The notes under the pieces were generated by a model, which was not told the DNA's origin, did no database searches, and worked only from the letters and a program-made list of their open reading frames with translations. This document shows positions 47,729-58,095 of a DNA stretch of 64,000 nt, piece by piece. Where the stretch lies: contig CM059622.1 of the NCBI GenBank assembly GCA_030435675.1, positions 682,001-746,000 on the forward strand. The letters run 5' to 3'. The translations under genes and the position numbers were made by a program. Origin of the DNA: Steinernema hermaphroditum (lineage: Eukaryota > Nematoda > Chromadorea > Rhabditida > Steinernematidae). How positions within the stretch are numbered: the stretch's first letter is position 1; each line of letters begins with the position of its first letter.

Positions 47729-48084
47729 TCAGTGTTCGTGACCGTATCCATAGCCTCTGTAGGCGGGAGCTGGATGTCCATATCCGTAGCCGTTGTCGTA
47801 CTCGGGATATCCCTCAAGGAACTGCGCCTTGTCTTCTTTTCCGTAGGTGTGTCCGGGATATCCTCGGGCGAAGATGTGGCCATAGCCTGGATATCCCACA
47901 CCGTATCCCTTGGGAAGGGCCCAGTACCCGGTCCATGGGTTACCGTATCCCCAGACGTTGTAGCCGTCGAACTCTGAATTGATTATTCGACTTCTCAAGA
48001 AGAGCGAAAGTCACCTCCAGCCACAGACAAGGCGAAGAGGGCAAAGACGGCGACGAGTCCGAGAAGAAGCGACCGAGAAGCCAT
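47729..48084 (-). CDS. Secreted Gly/Tyr-rich peptide 1
   Basis: Predicted 104-residue secreted peptide. Exons 48015-48084 and 47729-47973 around a 41-nt intron placed just after the signal peptide MASRSLLLGLVAVFALFALS. The mature part is rich in Gly and Tyr (YNVWGYGNPWTGYWALPKGY, YRGYGYGHEH). This resembles nematode nlp/caenacin-type antimicrobial or cuticle-associated peptides, but the family is defined by composition only, so function is inference. It is transcribed divergently from peptide 2, with 178 bp between start codons and mirrored promoter boxes. Confidence 0.82.
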
Positions 48085-48262
48085 GGCTGACGACCTCTTC
48101 TGAGGAGACGGCGACGATTATATAGCGAGAAAGTGGGTCAGAAGCCGAAGACCGCAAAGTAGCGTTCCAACTTGAGTAGCAAAAACGGTCCCGAAGCGCA
48201 TAGCTGACCCACTTTCTCAGCATAAAACTCTCCCTTTCGCTCGGAGAGTCACCGCCGCCGTC
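48085..48262. promoter_or_regulatory. Bidirectional promoter with mirrored 14-bp boxes and TATA-like elements
   Basis: The 14-mer TGACCCACTTTCTC occurs on the minus strand at 48127-48140 and on the plus strand at 48205-48218, each pointing toward its gene. Each is followed within a few bases by a TATA-like run: gctatataat on the minus side and gcataaaa on the plus side. The same box plus cataaaa occurs upstream of peptide 3 at 53164. Confidence 0.7.
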
Positions 48263-48640
48263 ATGTCCCGAATCGTCTTCGCTCTCCTCGCCCTCTTCGT
48301 CGCCGTCGCCGCCACACACGGTGGGTGGTCCTCTGAATCCCCTCCGAACGACCCTTTAGACCTCGCTCCCTATGGAAAGGACTACGGTAGTGGGTATGGA
48401 TACGGTAGCCCTTTGAGCTACGGAAGGGGATACGGATACGGTAGCCCTCTGTCGTATGGAAAGGGATATGGACATCCGTGGTACAACGGATTCTCCGGAA
48501 AGTCGCTTTGGGGATACGGTCCCTACGGATTCGGCCACGGATACGGATTCCCCACCTACGGAGGATACGGTCACGCATACGGCTACAGTGGACATGCCCT
48601 TCCCGCCTACGGTGGATACGGATATGAATACGGTCATTAA
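48263..48640 (+). CDS. Secreted Gly/Tyr-rich peptide 2
   Basis: Single-exon frame of 125 residues. The signal peptide MSRIVFALLALFVAVAATHG is followed by GGWSSES and a long repeat region of G-Y-G-x and S-P-L-S-Y-G-(R/K)-G-Y-G units (twice), then YGHPWYNGFSGKSLWGYGPY and further G-Y-G-x-Y-G repeats. Poly(A) signal aataaa is near 48689. About 80 bp of 5' flank are virtually identical to those of peptide 3 at 53222, showing a recent duplication. As for peptide 1, an antimicrobial, cuticular or eggshell role is possible, but only composition supports it. Confidence 0.85.
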   Translation: MSRIVFALLALFVAVAATHGGWSSESPPNDPLDLAPYGKDYGSGYGYGSPLSYGRGYGYGSPLSYGKGYGHPWYNGFSGKSLWGYGPYGFGHGYGFPTYGGYGHAYGYSGHALPAYGGYGYEYGH

Positions 48641-49390
48641 CTCTAAGAGGTCACTGGAGAACTCTGAGTAAATCCTTTTCGAGAATTTTGAATAAATTCC
48701 TCTCTAAGATGTGGGCCAACAGATTTCATCTGTCTCTCCTACTCTTCAATGTGCTCTGAATACCGTAGCTTTTCAAATAGACAAATTTCTTTTATTAATC
48801 AAATCCTTGCAAATAAAAATTTTAGGGGAGGGGGTTGGGTTCCATGTCGCCGTAGTGAGGGTCGGGGAAGGGTCCACTACCTAAACGGAACTATCGGTGA
48901 AGAAACGGATCTGATGAATTACCAAATCGCCGGATTGGATTCAGGGCAGATTGGATTTCTCTGACTTGTTTCCTAAACAAACCCATGATCTTATCTTGTA
49001 ACTGAGCATCGCCTAACTCACTTCCACATGCCCAGGCTTCCACTCCCATCGGGAATTCCTTCATATGCTCTCCACCTCGTTTCTATCGTGGAATCCCTTC
49101 TGGTGTTATTCATCTTCTCCCTAAACAGAGATGCTAAGATAGGAAAGTAAAAGAAGACTCACAAATCGGAATGCAAACCTGTATCAGGCAGCTCTACTCC
49201 GGCGTTAACCTGTTCCTGCAAATGGTAAGGCACTATAGACTAAGTCCAAAAGACTCACCTTTAGTTAGGCCGGTCCTCTGGAAGTGTTGTTCGGAAGGCG
49301 GTGGGGGAGTAATATCTGAACTCAACAATTGGAGCAATCGACCTGGACAAGACTCACTTTGTACATAATCTCAGGCCACACGCGGTGCCT
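48641..49390. other. Intergenic region, nothing recognised
   Basis: 3' flank of peptide 2 and unassigned sequence. The frames seen have no motif. Confidence 0.4.
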
Positions 49391-49395
49391 CTCAC

Positions 49396-49465
49396 GAATG
49401 CTCGGAGAGCCACCGCCGCCGCCATGTCCCAAATCGGCGCGTTTCTTCTCTTCTTCAGCCAAATT
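49396..49465 (+). pseudogene. Relic of the Gly/Tyr-rich peptide 5' end
   Basis: The run ctcggagagccaccgccgcc followed by gccatgtcccaaatcg matches the last bases before, and the first codons of, peptides 2 and 3 (ctcggagagtcaccgccgcc, gtcatgtcccgaatcg). After a few codons (MSQIGAFLLFFSQ) it hits a stop and the similarity ends. It is a degenerate third plus-strand copy lying between the two intact ones. Confidence 0.75.
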
Positions 49466-52400
49466 TGAGCTCTGACGGAAAAATTTGAGGCCCTGAAATC
49501 GGAAGAAACAGTGAAGAATAAACGAACGACGCCTACCCTCCAAAACTGTAATTCAAGACCACACCCAGTGCATCCTTCTTGTTGGGTGTGGCCTTCCAGG
49601 ATGGTGGGCCAGATCGTTTCTAAGAACACCATCTTTAATGCAACTCTCAATGGAATTTACCGTTAATTAACCAGTGCTAATAGTAATACTTTTCTAGGCT
49701 GTCGATTCCGAATGCTTCCTCAAACATAGCATGGAACATTGCTCACAATTAAAGGACATTTACCAACTGGCCCATTTTCAATGCTCCAACCCAATAGAAC
49801 AAAAGGATCAGGATGTTCTAAGTCAGCTTTAGATAAATGAATGTCGTGTAGCCATTAACAGCGAAAGCGAGTCTAGGCCGCAATCGTTCGAAATCAAAAA
49901 GGACGCTTGAACCGGTGCTATGCCGAATAGTTTGCCTACTTGTTCGGGTTCAAGAAGGATGACGGTACACTAGATCCCCGATGATCAAGTCCCGTTTGTT
50001 AGGCGTATCAAGGGACAAGTAGGGCAGTCCTCAAGTATAACACTCTTTGGATTCTCAAGTATCTCCAACGTTTGAAAAGAGCGGCCTACTGTTAAATATT
50101 ACATTGTGTTTTTTATTTTCGGTGAGTATCACAAAATCATGAAAATGGTGAAGGTTTAATGATGTTGCAATGAAAAGAATTTAGGATAAAATGGATATAA
50201 AGAATTACCTTTTTATGTCGTACGAAGATGGCAAGCACATCGTCTGCTGGTCGACACCACGGAGTAGTTCCTAAAGAAGATAGTTTAAAGCGGAAAAAGG
50301 GGGCGGTTGAACCGGAGTGCTTTCGCTAGGGGGATCAGGTTCAAATAATGGAACGATATTCTGTCATGCATTCCACTAATTCTCACTTCTATACATCTTC
50401 TACTAATGGAGACTATAGCTAAGCAATTAGAAAATGCTGAACTCGCTAATAAGGACAGCTAAAAAGTCATATTTCGACCACGTCCACATTCAGAAATTCA
50501 TCACAATGCGACATTGAAATTGCTTTCAGAATCCACAAATACAAACAAAACAGCTAGTAGTTTCTGTACAAAGGTCAACTGTACAAAGCTGATGAGATAC
50601 AGAGATAGGTAGCCGACTCAGCCGATCCGATCCGTTCCATCTCCGGTTAAGACTATGCGCACAGAATCGGGGCGTTCGCTGTTTTCGCCATTCCCCTGTC
50701 CCGGTAAGCGAAAAAGCGCCTGGAGGAGAGTCGGCGTGAAATTCCTCAGAATCTCACTGTTCGAATAATCCAAGCTGTACAATAAAATCTGGTTGGCACT
50801 ATGGTGCTATCTCAACAACCCAGTTATATGTCCCTAGAAGAAGCCGTTCAAAAAATCTGGTTCACTTGGTATTCAGTGGAAATATGCCTGTTCTCAATAC
50901 TGAAAACTACGCCACGTTTTGGTGGCAAACTTTAGCATCCATGAGAGAAACTCAAGAAAATATCATTGTTGATAGTCCGAATCAAAACGTAAAATACAAA
51001 ATGCTAACCTTTAAATCGGACGCAGCGGCAACGATTAGGAGTATCAATGTTGTTTTTTCTGAAAAACTATGAAGTAGACTCATTGTGAGTGATTGTCCGA
51101 GTTACCTTTGGTTGGGCAGGGTTGGCAACTGCGCATTGTTCTGCTGCTGTTGTTGCCTAAAGCAACTACTATTATCGGTTGCCAGTAGTCATGTACCTCA
51201 TGTAAACCGTCCTCACGCAACAGTTTGAAGTAGGAGCCCCTAAATAATGTGTTTTTAATCACGAAAGGATTCAGAATAAGACCAGTAGTTTTGATCCTTG
51301 CATCTGACTTATATGCAATCGAGGTTCAAGTCATTATTTGTAGGCAAACAATGAGCATATTTGGAACTATAGCAATCCTGAGTGATAGAGGCAAAAAAAA
51401 GGCAAATAATCACCTTGAACTTAAAGTAAATGCATGTGCATGTGCCACACACCCACTAAGGAAGGTTGTCTGTCCACTTCCGGACACGACACTATTATAA
51501 CAAGAGTAAACGATTAAAATTAAACTTTCAAATCGCTCAGCGCATGCCGAAAAATTCTGCGTTTCCTTTATGTGCAATGTCCTAAAATGAGGAACTTTAC
51601 AAAATTAGTGGCATTTCTGGCAATATCCCTTCAAATAGCTTTGGGGTGGTAAATAATATCATTTAATTTTTTTTTCTACAGCTGTGTGATGTAGAACCAT
51701 TTACAACCAACCGGTTGTAAATTCTCTTTTCCATCTGTAAATGGTTCTTTACAACCATTAGAACGGATCCGGTTTTTGCCTGAGGTTAATCTGAGGTTAA
51801 TCCGCCAAACGGTGAATACTTTGAAGGGAAATGTTTTAAACAATGGAAATAAACAATCATTGCAAAAGCGGCCTTCAGGTCCTTAAGTTTCGAACCCCAC
51901 CACCACCGTTTAGGAGGCAAATCGACGAAATCGACAAACTGAATCCATCTGCAGCATCTCACCATGGAGAGCTGAATCTGAATCGCTGCGGATACATTCT
52001 GTATCTCGACAGATTTACAAGCGTCGCCCTCACGATATTCACAAACCCTTGCTTGAACACCAGTCGATGTTCAAGCTTTCGCGCACATTTGGCGGATTCG
52101 CAGCCCTGCGCTCGACGATCTTCCCCGGCTCTTTTTTACCTTAATCATTCTTACCCCACACTATTTCCAATGTCTCTTGACTTTGAAATTCCTGTTCACT
52201 GTTCACCATACTGTTGTCCGCGCTTGACCAGAAATGACAACATCAAAGGAAAGAATAAAGTGACAAAAGTGGGGGGGGGGGTGAAAAATTGAACAGGAAG
52301 AGTTTTTCGGCTGTAAATCTCAGGTTTTCTACGAGCGCGGTATTCGGCTCCAAAGGACACAACGATGGCGAATACCTTGAATTCACCTTCGAACAATAAG

Positions 52401-53163
52401 GACTTTTTTAAAAGAAACAAAAGCTTTTAAGGCTGATCAGAGATTCCAACTGAGCCAAGGCTTGGATTACGAAATTTCACAGGGTCGGTATCTAATAATT
52501 TTTTTTAATGTTTGCTATTTTTTATTTTTTCTAACTTTCGGAAACGAAAGGAGGACCTTGAATGGCTTGGTGTCAGCAGATTGTAATTGCATTGTAATTG
52601 TAACAGTAATTGCAATTTTTGAAAAGCCAATTAAAAGCATAGAAGCAAGTAAAAATTAAAGCGGGCTTACCTTAGTTTAGGCAGCATTTTTAGGCTGCCT
52701 AGGAGCAGATTGCTCTTTAATCTGAAATAACAACGAATCGGTAAAAGAAAGGACAACTGCGCTTACAGATAATAGAAAATATTGTGCTGATATTATCCAG
52801 CACATCGAGGGAACGCCACGAGCGGCGCCGCCGCAACGTGGCGAATTCCGTGTTTGTGTTGGCCAAGAAGGCCGCCCGCATTAGGGTTGCCTGGACAACG
52901 CGCGGCCATGGGAGAGCGCGTCTCGCTGGGTGGCCTTTTTTGCACGTGCAGAGATCTGAGGGGAGAGTCGGATTTCGTAGAAAGGGATTAATTCTCACTA
53001 GGCAGCGGCAAATACAGGTGGCTTGTTTATGAGCGGAAATCGACGGGAAAGGGGCTCATTAGAGGCCAACCACTAAGGGTAGAACGACAGAAAGCTGGTT
53101 CGTGAGTTGATCACACGCTCAGCGAAGTTGAGGCTTCCGAAAAACGGTCCCGAAGCGCATAGC
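49466..53163. other. 3.7 kb region without a recognised gene
   Basis: A/T-rich. Short frames at 50866-51072 and 51843-52292 have no motif I recognise. 51693-51748 is a nested palindrome (separate entry). A poly-G run lies at 52269. Nothing supports a gene. Confidence 0.4.
51693..51748. repeat. Nested palindrome
   Basis: Outer arms agaaccatttac (51693-51704) and gtaaatggttct (51737-51748) enclose an inner palindrome atttacaacc/ggttgtaaat (51699-51722). The two foldings overlap, so they are alternatives. It may be the terminus of a small inverted-repeat element. Confidence 0.6.
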
Positions 53164-53187
53164 TGACCCACTTTCTCAGCATAAAAC
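53164..53187 (+). promoter_or_regulatory. Gly/Tyr peptide promoter box and TATA-like element
   Basis: TGACCCACTTTCTC followed by agcataaaa, 58 bp upstream of the peptide 3 start; same spacing and sequence as upstream of peptide 2. Confidence 0.65.
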
Positions 53188-53221
53188 TCTCCCTTTCGCT
53201 CGGAGAGTCACCGCCGCCGTC

Positions 53222-53593
53222 ATGTCCCGAATCGTCTTCGCTCTCCTCGCCCTCTTCGTCGCCATCGCTGCTACACACGGTGGGTGGTCCTCTGAATCCT
53301 CTCTGAACAACCCTTTAGACCTCGTTACCTATGGAAAAGACTACGGTAGTGGGTACGGATACGGCGGCCCTTTGAGTTATGGAAGGGGATACGGTAGCCC
53401 TCTGTCGTATGGAAAGGGCTATGGACATCCCTGGTACAGCGGATTCTCCGGAAAGTCGCTTTGGGGATACGGTCCCTACGGATTCGGCCACGGATACGGA
53501 TATCCCACCTACGGAGGATACGGTAACGCATACGGCTACGGTGGACATGCCCTTCCCGCCTACGGAGGATACGGATACGGTCACGGATTCTAG
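53222..53593 (+). CDS. Secreted Gly/Tyr-rich peptide 3
   Basis: Single-exon frame of 123 residues, close paralogue of peptide 2. Signal peptide MSRIVFALLALFVAIAATHG, GGWSSES, then G-Y-G repeats, YGHPWYSGFSGKSLWGYGPY and a GYGYGHGF end. Compared with peptide 2 it lacks one G-Y-G-Y unit in the S-P-L-S-Y-G repeat, typical of repeat slippage. Poly(A) signal aataaa follows shortly after the stop at about 53615. Promoter box and roughly 80 bp of 5' flank are shared with peptide 2, so expression is probably coordinated. Confidence 0.85.
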   Translation: MSRIVFALLALFVAIAATHGGWSSESSLNNPLDLVTYGKDYGSGYGYGGPLSYGRGYGSPLSYGKGYGHPWYSGFSGKSLWGYGPYGFGHGYGYPTYGGYGNAYGYGGHALPAYGGYGYGHGF

Positions 53594-53800
53594 GCTGTCA
53601 AAAGACAAGTTTCAATAAATCTGTGTTTTCGGTAATTCATCGGCCTCGGTGGGACTAGTGCCCACCTCCACCCGGTGCCAGCACGGCGCCAAGTGTCTGC
53701 TCTTTGACTGGTGATTTGCAACTGTTCAGCAACCCTAAATTCGGTGGAGGGGGACATAAAACACGTTTCTTCAAGTTTACAAACAACAAACAGCAGGAAC

Positions 53801-55358
53801 TCAATATTCTTCGTCGTAGCCGTAGTCACTCCAGTATCGTTCATCATCAACTTCGAAGTCGTATCTGGCGTCGTCATCGTCGTTCCAGTCGTTGGCGTCG
53901 TCGACTTCGTCGACATAATCGAAGTAATCCTCGTCCTCTTCTGAGTATAGGGTCACGTTGTCCTTCACCAAGTACTCCTTCGAGTCCACATAAACGTTGG
54001 GGTCCCGCTCTGCCAGTGCCTTCTTGAAGTTTTGTTCGTCATAGGGAGATTCTCTGAAGAGCAGATAGTCCTTGAAGAGATCTGGGATGTTCTTGGGCCA
54101 ATTGAGTTCCTCGGTCAGCAGCTGAGAAGGAGTGAACTGTGACCGATACGTCATCCGGCAGATCGACTGCAGGCTCGGGATCTGTAGAGTCACACACATA
54201 AAAGAAGGGGAAAGGAACACGTACCGATGACTGAAGACCAGATTCTTTCTTGCAATCTTCGCACATTGGCAGAAGAAGCGAGAATTCGGACATCAACTGC
54301 AACATTCCCTTGTAGCGCGATAGTTCGCAGCATACAAAAGTACTGTACCAGTTAGCAGCGTTCTAAACGAGAACTCCCATACAAAATAAATCATAGATGG
54401 TTTCAAACCTCTTCAATGTTGGTCTTATTCACTTCGATAGGAACTTTCATGCAGAGCCCTCCAAACTTCAAGATGAACGGCACCATGTTGGGGTTGTGGT
54501 ACATTGCCATGAAGAGAGCGTCCGGAATTCCCAACGCGCTTCCCGGCGAAGTGAATCGAAAGTCGCCGTCGTGCTCGGCCATCAGTTTGAGGACTGGCAA
54601 ACACTCAGGCCTCAGAAGTGCGAGAATCAGCGGAGAGTTCTCGGTCGATGAAGTTATCTACAACATGTACAGTCATCGCATCGCATATGTGGAATACCCT
54701 TCACTCACTGAAGCACCAGTTTCCAGGAAAAACTTAATGATATCAAGACGGACATTGCTCCACTGTTCCTTGAATCTCTGTTTAGGAAGGCCGCATACGA
54801 CCTGGCCAAGGACGTTCGTCGAGTCGTGGCACAGCAGAGCCTTCAGTGGACGCCTCTTCAAGTTGTGCATACAGTCTGCCAGGCACGTGGCCAGATATCG
54901 CGGTCCGTCGCTCAAAATTCCCTTCTCTGCCAAACAACCAACAGCTTCCTCAAAATCGGCATCGAACAGCGAATAGATCACTTCTGCCTGAAGCGCGCAG
55001 GTAAGCATACAACACAAGAACTGAACATGCCAACCTCAGTGACAATCGACTGGGTAAAACCGTGGCGCCAACCACTATAGAACCTCATGTACTTCTCCAC
55101 GCAGTGCTCGAGCTCGGCGAGGTTCTTCTGCTCGGCGAAGATTCGAACCAACGCTCCAAATGCATCGCGCTCTAGAATTTGAATATTCAAAAGACTTGTG
55201 AAATATAGCATACCAGGAAAGACTCCGATGCGCTTCATCTCCGAAAGCTCGGGCACATCGTAATCCGCGAGGGCTTCGAATTCAACACCGGTAGGTTCAT
55301 TGTCTTCGCGGCCGAACCTGTCGTAGAGCTCTTGCCAAACTCTGCCTTCGAAAGTCAT
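53801..55358 (-). CDS. SOCS-box protein with ankyrin-like helical body
   Basis: Predicted 442 residues. Exons, high to low: 55214-55358, 55035-55171, 54709-54987, 54409-54657, 54225-54362, 53801-54181; total divides by three. The body is made of helical pairs with ankyrin-like phrases (NVRLDIIKFFLETGASVSE, SSTENSPLILALLRPECLPV). Near the C-terminus, PSLQSICRMTYRSQFTPSQL and LNWPKNIPDLFKDYLLF fit the SOCS box (hydrophobic BC box, then L-P-x-x-L-K-x-Y-L), which recruits elongin B/C and cullin-2/5. By family analogy it would be a substrate receptor of a ubiquitin ligase. After the box comes a very acidic tail (DDANDWNDDDDARYDFEVDD). A gtttcag acceptor lies eight bases before the start, a likely trans-splice site. 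No specific orthologue recognised. Confidence 0.72.
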
Positions 55359-55765
55359 CGCAAGTTCTGAAACAAACAGAAACGGTGTCAAGACCATTGA
55401 TAGAACACTTCAGGAAACGCATAAAACGGACCAAAACACCCCACACTTATCAGGCATTGTCAGATACTTAATCTAAATGGGAAAACGTATTATATGGGCG
55501 GTGGTGATGAGCGCACAAAGGGCTCGCTCAGACAAACGAGCGAGATATGCATGTTGTATAGCGTCATAATCTCGCTGCAAGACCAAGCATGATAGCATGA
55601 TCTGAGAGAATTTTTAAAAATTCGTAGGCTTTCTTATCGTAAAATTTTCCTCACACAGTTGCTCATGGACGATGGAGCTTACCCACGTTTGACCACATAC
55701 TAAACAATATTCCTTTACAAATCATGGGAACCATTCCTCGCGAATTTATTTTCTCTTTGCACGGA
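55359..55765. other. Intergenic region between SOCS-box and ZNF830 genes
   Basis: 407 bp between two minus-strand genes; A/T-rich with no frame of interest. Longer than a typical nematode operon spacer. Confidence 0.4.
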
Positions 55766-56494
55766 TCAGAATTTTCTTGACCTCCAATTCATATCGCTAA
55801 GGATATCGACATCGTCATCGGAATCGGACTCTTCCTCGATCTTCTTAATGTTCCGTTTCGCACGCGCCCGTAACATCTCTTCCACTTTGATTTCAAGCTC
55901 GTTGACGCGCTTCCATCCTTCGATGCGATTCTCCACTTCCTCGGCATCCTGCTCGGTCACGTTTCGTTGCTCTTCTTCCATGGCTTCGGCGTCATCCTCG
56001 CGACGAAGTTGCTCAAGGTCGATCTGTGCCACCTCCTTCTCTAACAATGTCAATTCGTCGTCCAAACGCTTTTCGCTAGCGCTAACTCTGCAACTTCTAA
56101 TTGTCTGCACTTCGAAGAAATCATCGGGCACACTGGACACTGATTGTTTCTTCGACTTTTTTCCCTCCTTCTTGTCACTGTTGCGTTCACGTTCCCATGG
56201 TGCTGATGACTGAGGTGTATCAAAATCTTTCGGCTTCTTAGCAGCAGGTTCATTTGGAATAGTGGTACCGTTTTCTACAGCACGCTTTGGCGCCGTGGTG
56301 ACTTCTGCTTTCAACCACTGAACGCTATCGCGATGTTGACGTCCCGCGTTGTGCGCTTTCCAGGTTTTCGTTTTCACCTCAATCTGACAGATAAGACAAA
56401 AATGGTTACCGTTGCCGAGATCACGAGCAATGGCTGAATTGATGTATGTCATATCTTGAAGACCTGAACTTGAAGGGTTGAAAACTTGAACCAT
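55766..56494 (-). CDS. ZNF830 (CCDC16) homologue, nuclear zinc-finger protein
   Basis: Single-exon frame of 242 residues. N-terminal C2H2-type finger: HFCLICQIEVKTKTWKAHNA then GRQHRD. A Lys-rich linker follows, then PDDFFE, a family signature, and a long coiled coil (LDDELTLLEKEVAQIDLEQL...). The end reads SDSDDDVDILSDMNWRSRKF, matching the human ZNF830 end (D-S-D-D-E..., S-Q-D-W-R). In animals ZNF830 is nuclear, spliceosome-associated and needed for genome stability and early development. The start at 56494 is the first Met and leads straight into the finger. The gene lies only 154 bp downstream of the histidine-phosphatase gene on the same strand, so an operon is possible. Confidence 0.85.
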   Translation of the reverse strand: MVQVFNPSSSGLQDMTYINSAIARDLGNGNHFCLICQIEVKTKTWKAHNAGRQHRDSVQWLKAEVTTAPKRAVENGTTIPNEPAAKKPKDFDTPQSSAPWERERNSDKKEGKKSKKQSVSSVPDDFFEVQTIRSCRVSASEKRLDDELTLLEKEVAQIDLEQLRREDDAEAMEEEQRNVTEQDAEEVENRIEGWKRVNELEIKVEEMLRARAKRNIKKIEEESDSDDDVDILSDMNWRSRKF

Positions 56495-56513
56495 ATGCAG
56501 CCGTGGAGGGCGA

Positions 56514-56541
56514 GAAAAAGCGATGCGACGCGTCGCTTTTT
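56514..56541. repeat. Perfect hairpin between two tandem genes
   Basis: aaaaagcga and tcgcttttt form complementary arms around tgcgacgcg, and gcgacgcgtcgc inside is itself palindromic. It lies in the 154-bp gap between the phosphatase stop and the ZNF830 start, 20 bp upstream of the latter. Confidence 0.7.
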
Positions 56542-56648
56542 ACCGTAGCTCCACTGCTCTTTGAAACTCTGCTATGCCAACGTCTTCCTACGAATGGAAA
56601 GATCTCGTCAGGGATGTACACCTTATTCAAAAAGAGACAAAGAGGCGA

Positions 56649-57778
56649 TCAAGGTTTGGTGAAAAAGAAGTGATTGAATTGGTTCGAAAAGCCGGAGGAG
56701 ACGAGCGACGGTACGACGTTTGGGATCTGCGTCCAGGTGCCTTCTGCGCTCGGGGCCATCGTTAGCAGCGAACAGAAAGGATAGTTGAGCGGGATCCTCT
56801 TCATATCTTCCAACGACTGGTACGTCGGGAGGCCTGAGAGACTACGACCTGAAAGAACTTGCTAGAATAACCGACAGAGAGAGGATCCTACCGATGGCAT
56901 GCATGGTGCAAGCGTGAGTAACCAGCAAGATGATGCCGAAGGGGCTCTGCAGCTTCGTCAGATTGTACACGGCGCTAGCACAACGTTTGTAGAAGTCAGA
57001 GGGGTTCTCGGTTTGCACGTTGTTCATCTGTGGAATGGACATCATCGGCCGGTAGCTCATGTCGACGGGAACGCCGTTCGCGTTGAGCTCTGGGAGAGTC
57101 ATGAAGGTCGGCAACTGGGCGGCTATCCATCCGTTGAAGTCGAAAAGTGCGGGCTCCACACGGATCTTCAAATCGTACAGCTGCGAGCGGATGAGGCGAT
57201 GCGCCGTTTGAATACAGCCAAGCGCCGGCGACGCGTACACAGATGAGATCACGATTCCGCGCTCCTTCATCGCCCTTCCGATGAGATCGGCCATGCTGGG
57301 ACGGAACGATTAGGAACAAACACAGGTGTACTTACCGGTGTCCCATTTCGGTGAGTGGCGGATCAGCACCATAGGTGGCGAGCGGATTGCGGCGGAGCGG
57401 GAGATTCACGGGCTGATTCATGTCGCCGTAGACATATTTCTGGTTCTGGAAGTTTTGCTTCGTCCAATCCGGAAAGATTCGGTCCATCTGCTCAGCGTTG
57501 CGCATAACGAGAAGAAGGCGCGCTGTCTTGGGTTTCGGCACAAAAGTCACTTTCGGTGCGTTCTCAAAGCACTCTGGTTCTTCCTTCTCTAGCAGCGCCT
57601 TCGCAGGCCTGAACTCCGGCCTCGACGAAATTGACGAAAGGCCGTCGGTGCCGTCATCTTTTTGCGTTTCAACCTGCTGCTCTTCTTGCTTCTGCTCTTT
57701 CTGTTTTTTATCCTCGACGCTCTGCGACGCTTTCTTCCGACTGGATGCCGAAGTCCGGCTACCTTTCGTTGAAGGCAT
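56649..57778 (-). CDS. UBASH3-like histidine-phosphatase-fold protein with altered RHG motif
   Basis: Predicted 348 residues. Exons, high to low: 57336-57778, 56892-57295, 56649-56848; phases agree. A 90-residue Lys/Gln-rich low-complexity N-terminus precedes a phosphoglycerate-mutase fold. Family blocks: LLLVMRNAEQMDRIFPDW, PPLTEMGHRMADLIGRAMKE, VYASPALGCIQTAHRLIR, IRVEPALFDFNGWI and ILLVTHACTMHAIG. In UBASH3/Sts proteins the first block is R-H-G-E with the phospho-accepting His; here it is R-N-A-E, so that His is Asn. The second catalytic His (VTHA) and the Arg are kept. UBASH3 proteins dephosphorylate tyrosine-phosphorylated kinases or ecdysteroid phosphates; this protein may be inactive or a binding protein. 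No UBA or SH3 domain is visible. Confidence 0.85.
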
Positions 57779-58095
57779 TCCGGCCGGTTCCTTGCTCGAC
57801 AGCCTCTTAAATGGCGAACTCTCTTGCGTTTGAGTCTATTTATGAGCAGCATGAGGGACAGCCCTCGATGTGGCCCTCGAATGGATCCCGCAGCGATTAT
57901 TTGAGATCATTCTCTCGTCTGCGCTTGCATTTCAGACACCGATTGTTGCATTGTTCAGTGGATCAGTTCCGTTCGGAGGCACTTTCGGGATGACACTTCG
58001 ATCAGTCTAGACTCAAAGTGCATTCGGCATCTTGCTTGAGCCCACCTTCTCATTCGCTGTCTTGGGATTACCGGAATTGGTTGATCGATGTGACC
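57779..58095. other. Divergent promoter region
   Basis: 317 bp between the histidine-phosphatase-like gene (-) and the repeat-bearing gene (+). No motif recognised. Confidence 0.4.

Noticed and set aside
56574..56765. Plus-strand frame MPTSSYEWKD... as a gene
   Set aside because: It overlaps the last exon of the histidine-phosphatase-like gene in antisense and lacks further exons.
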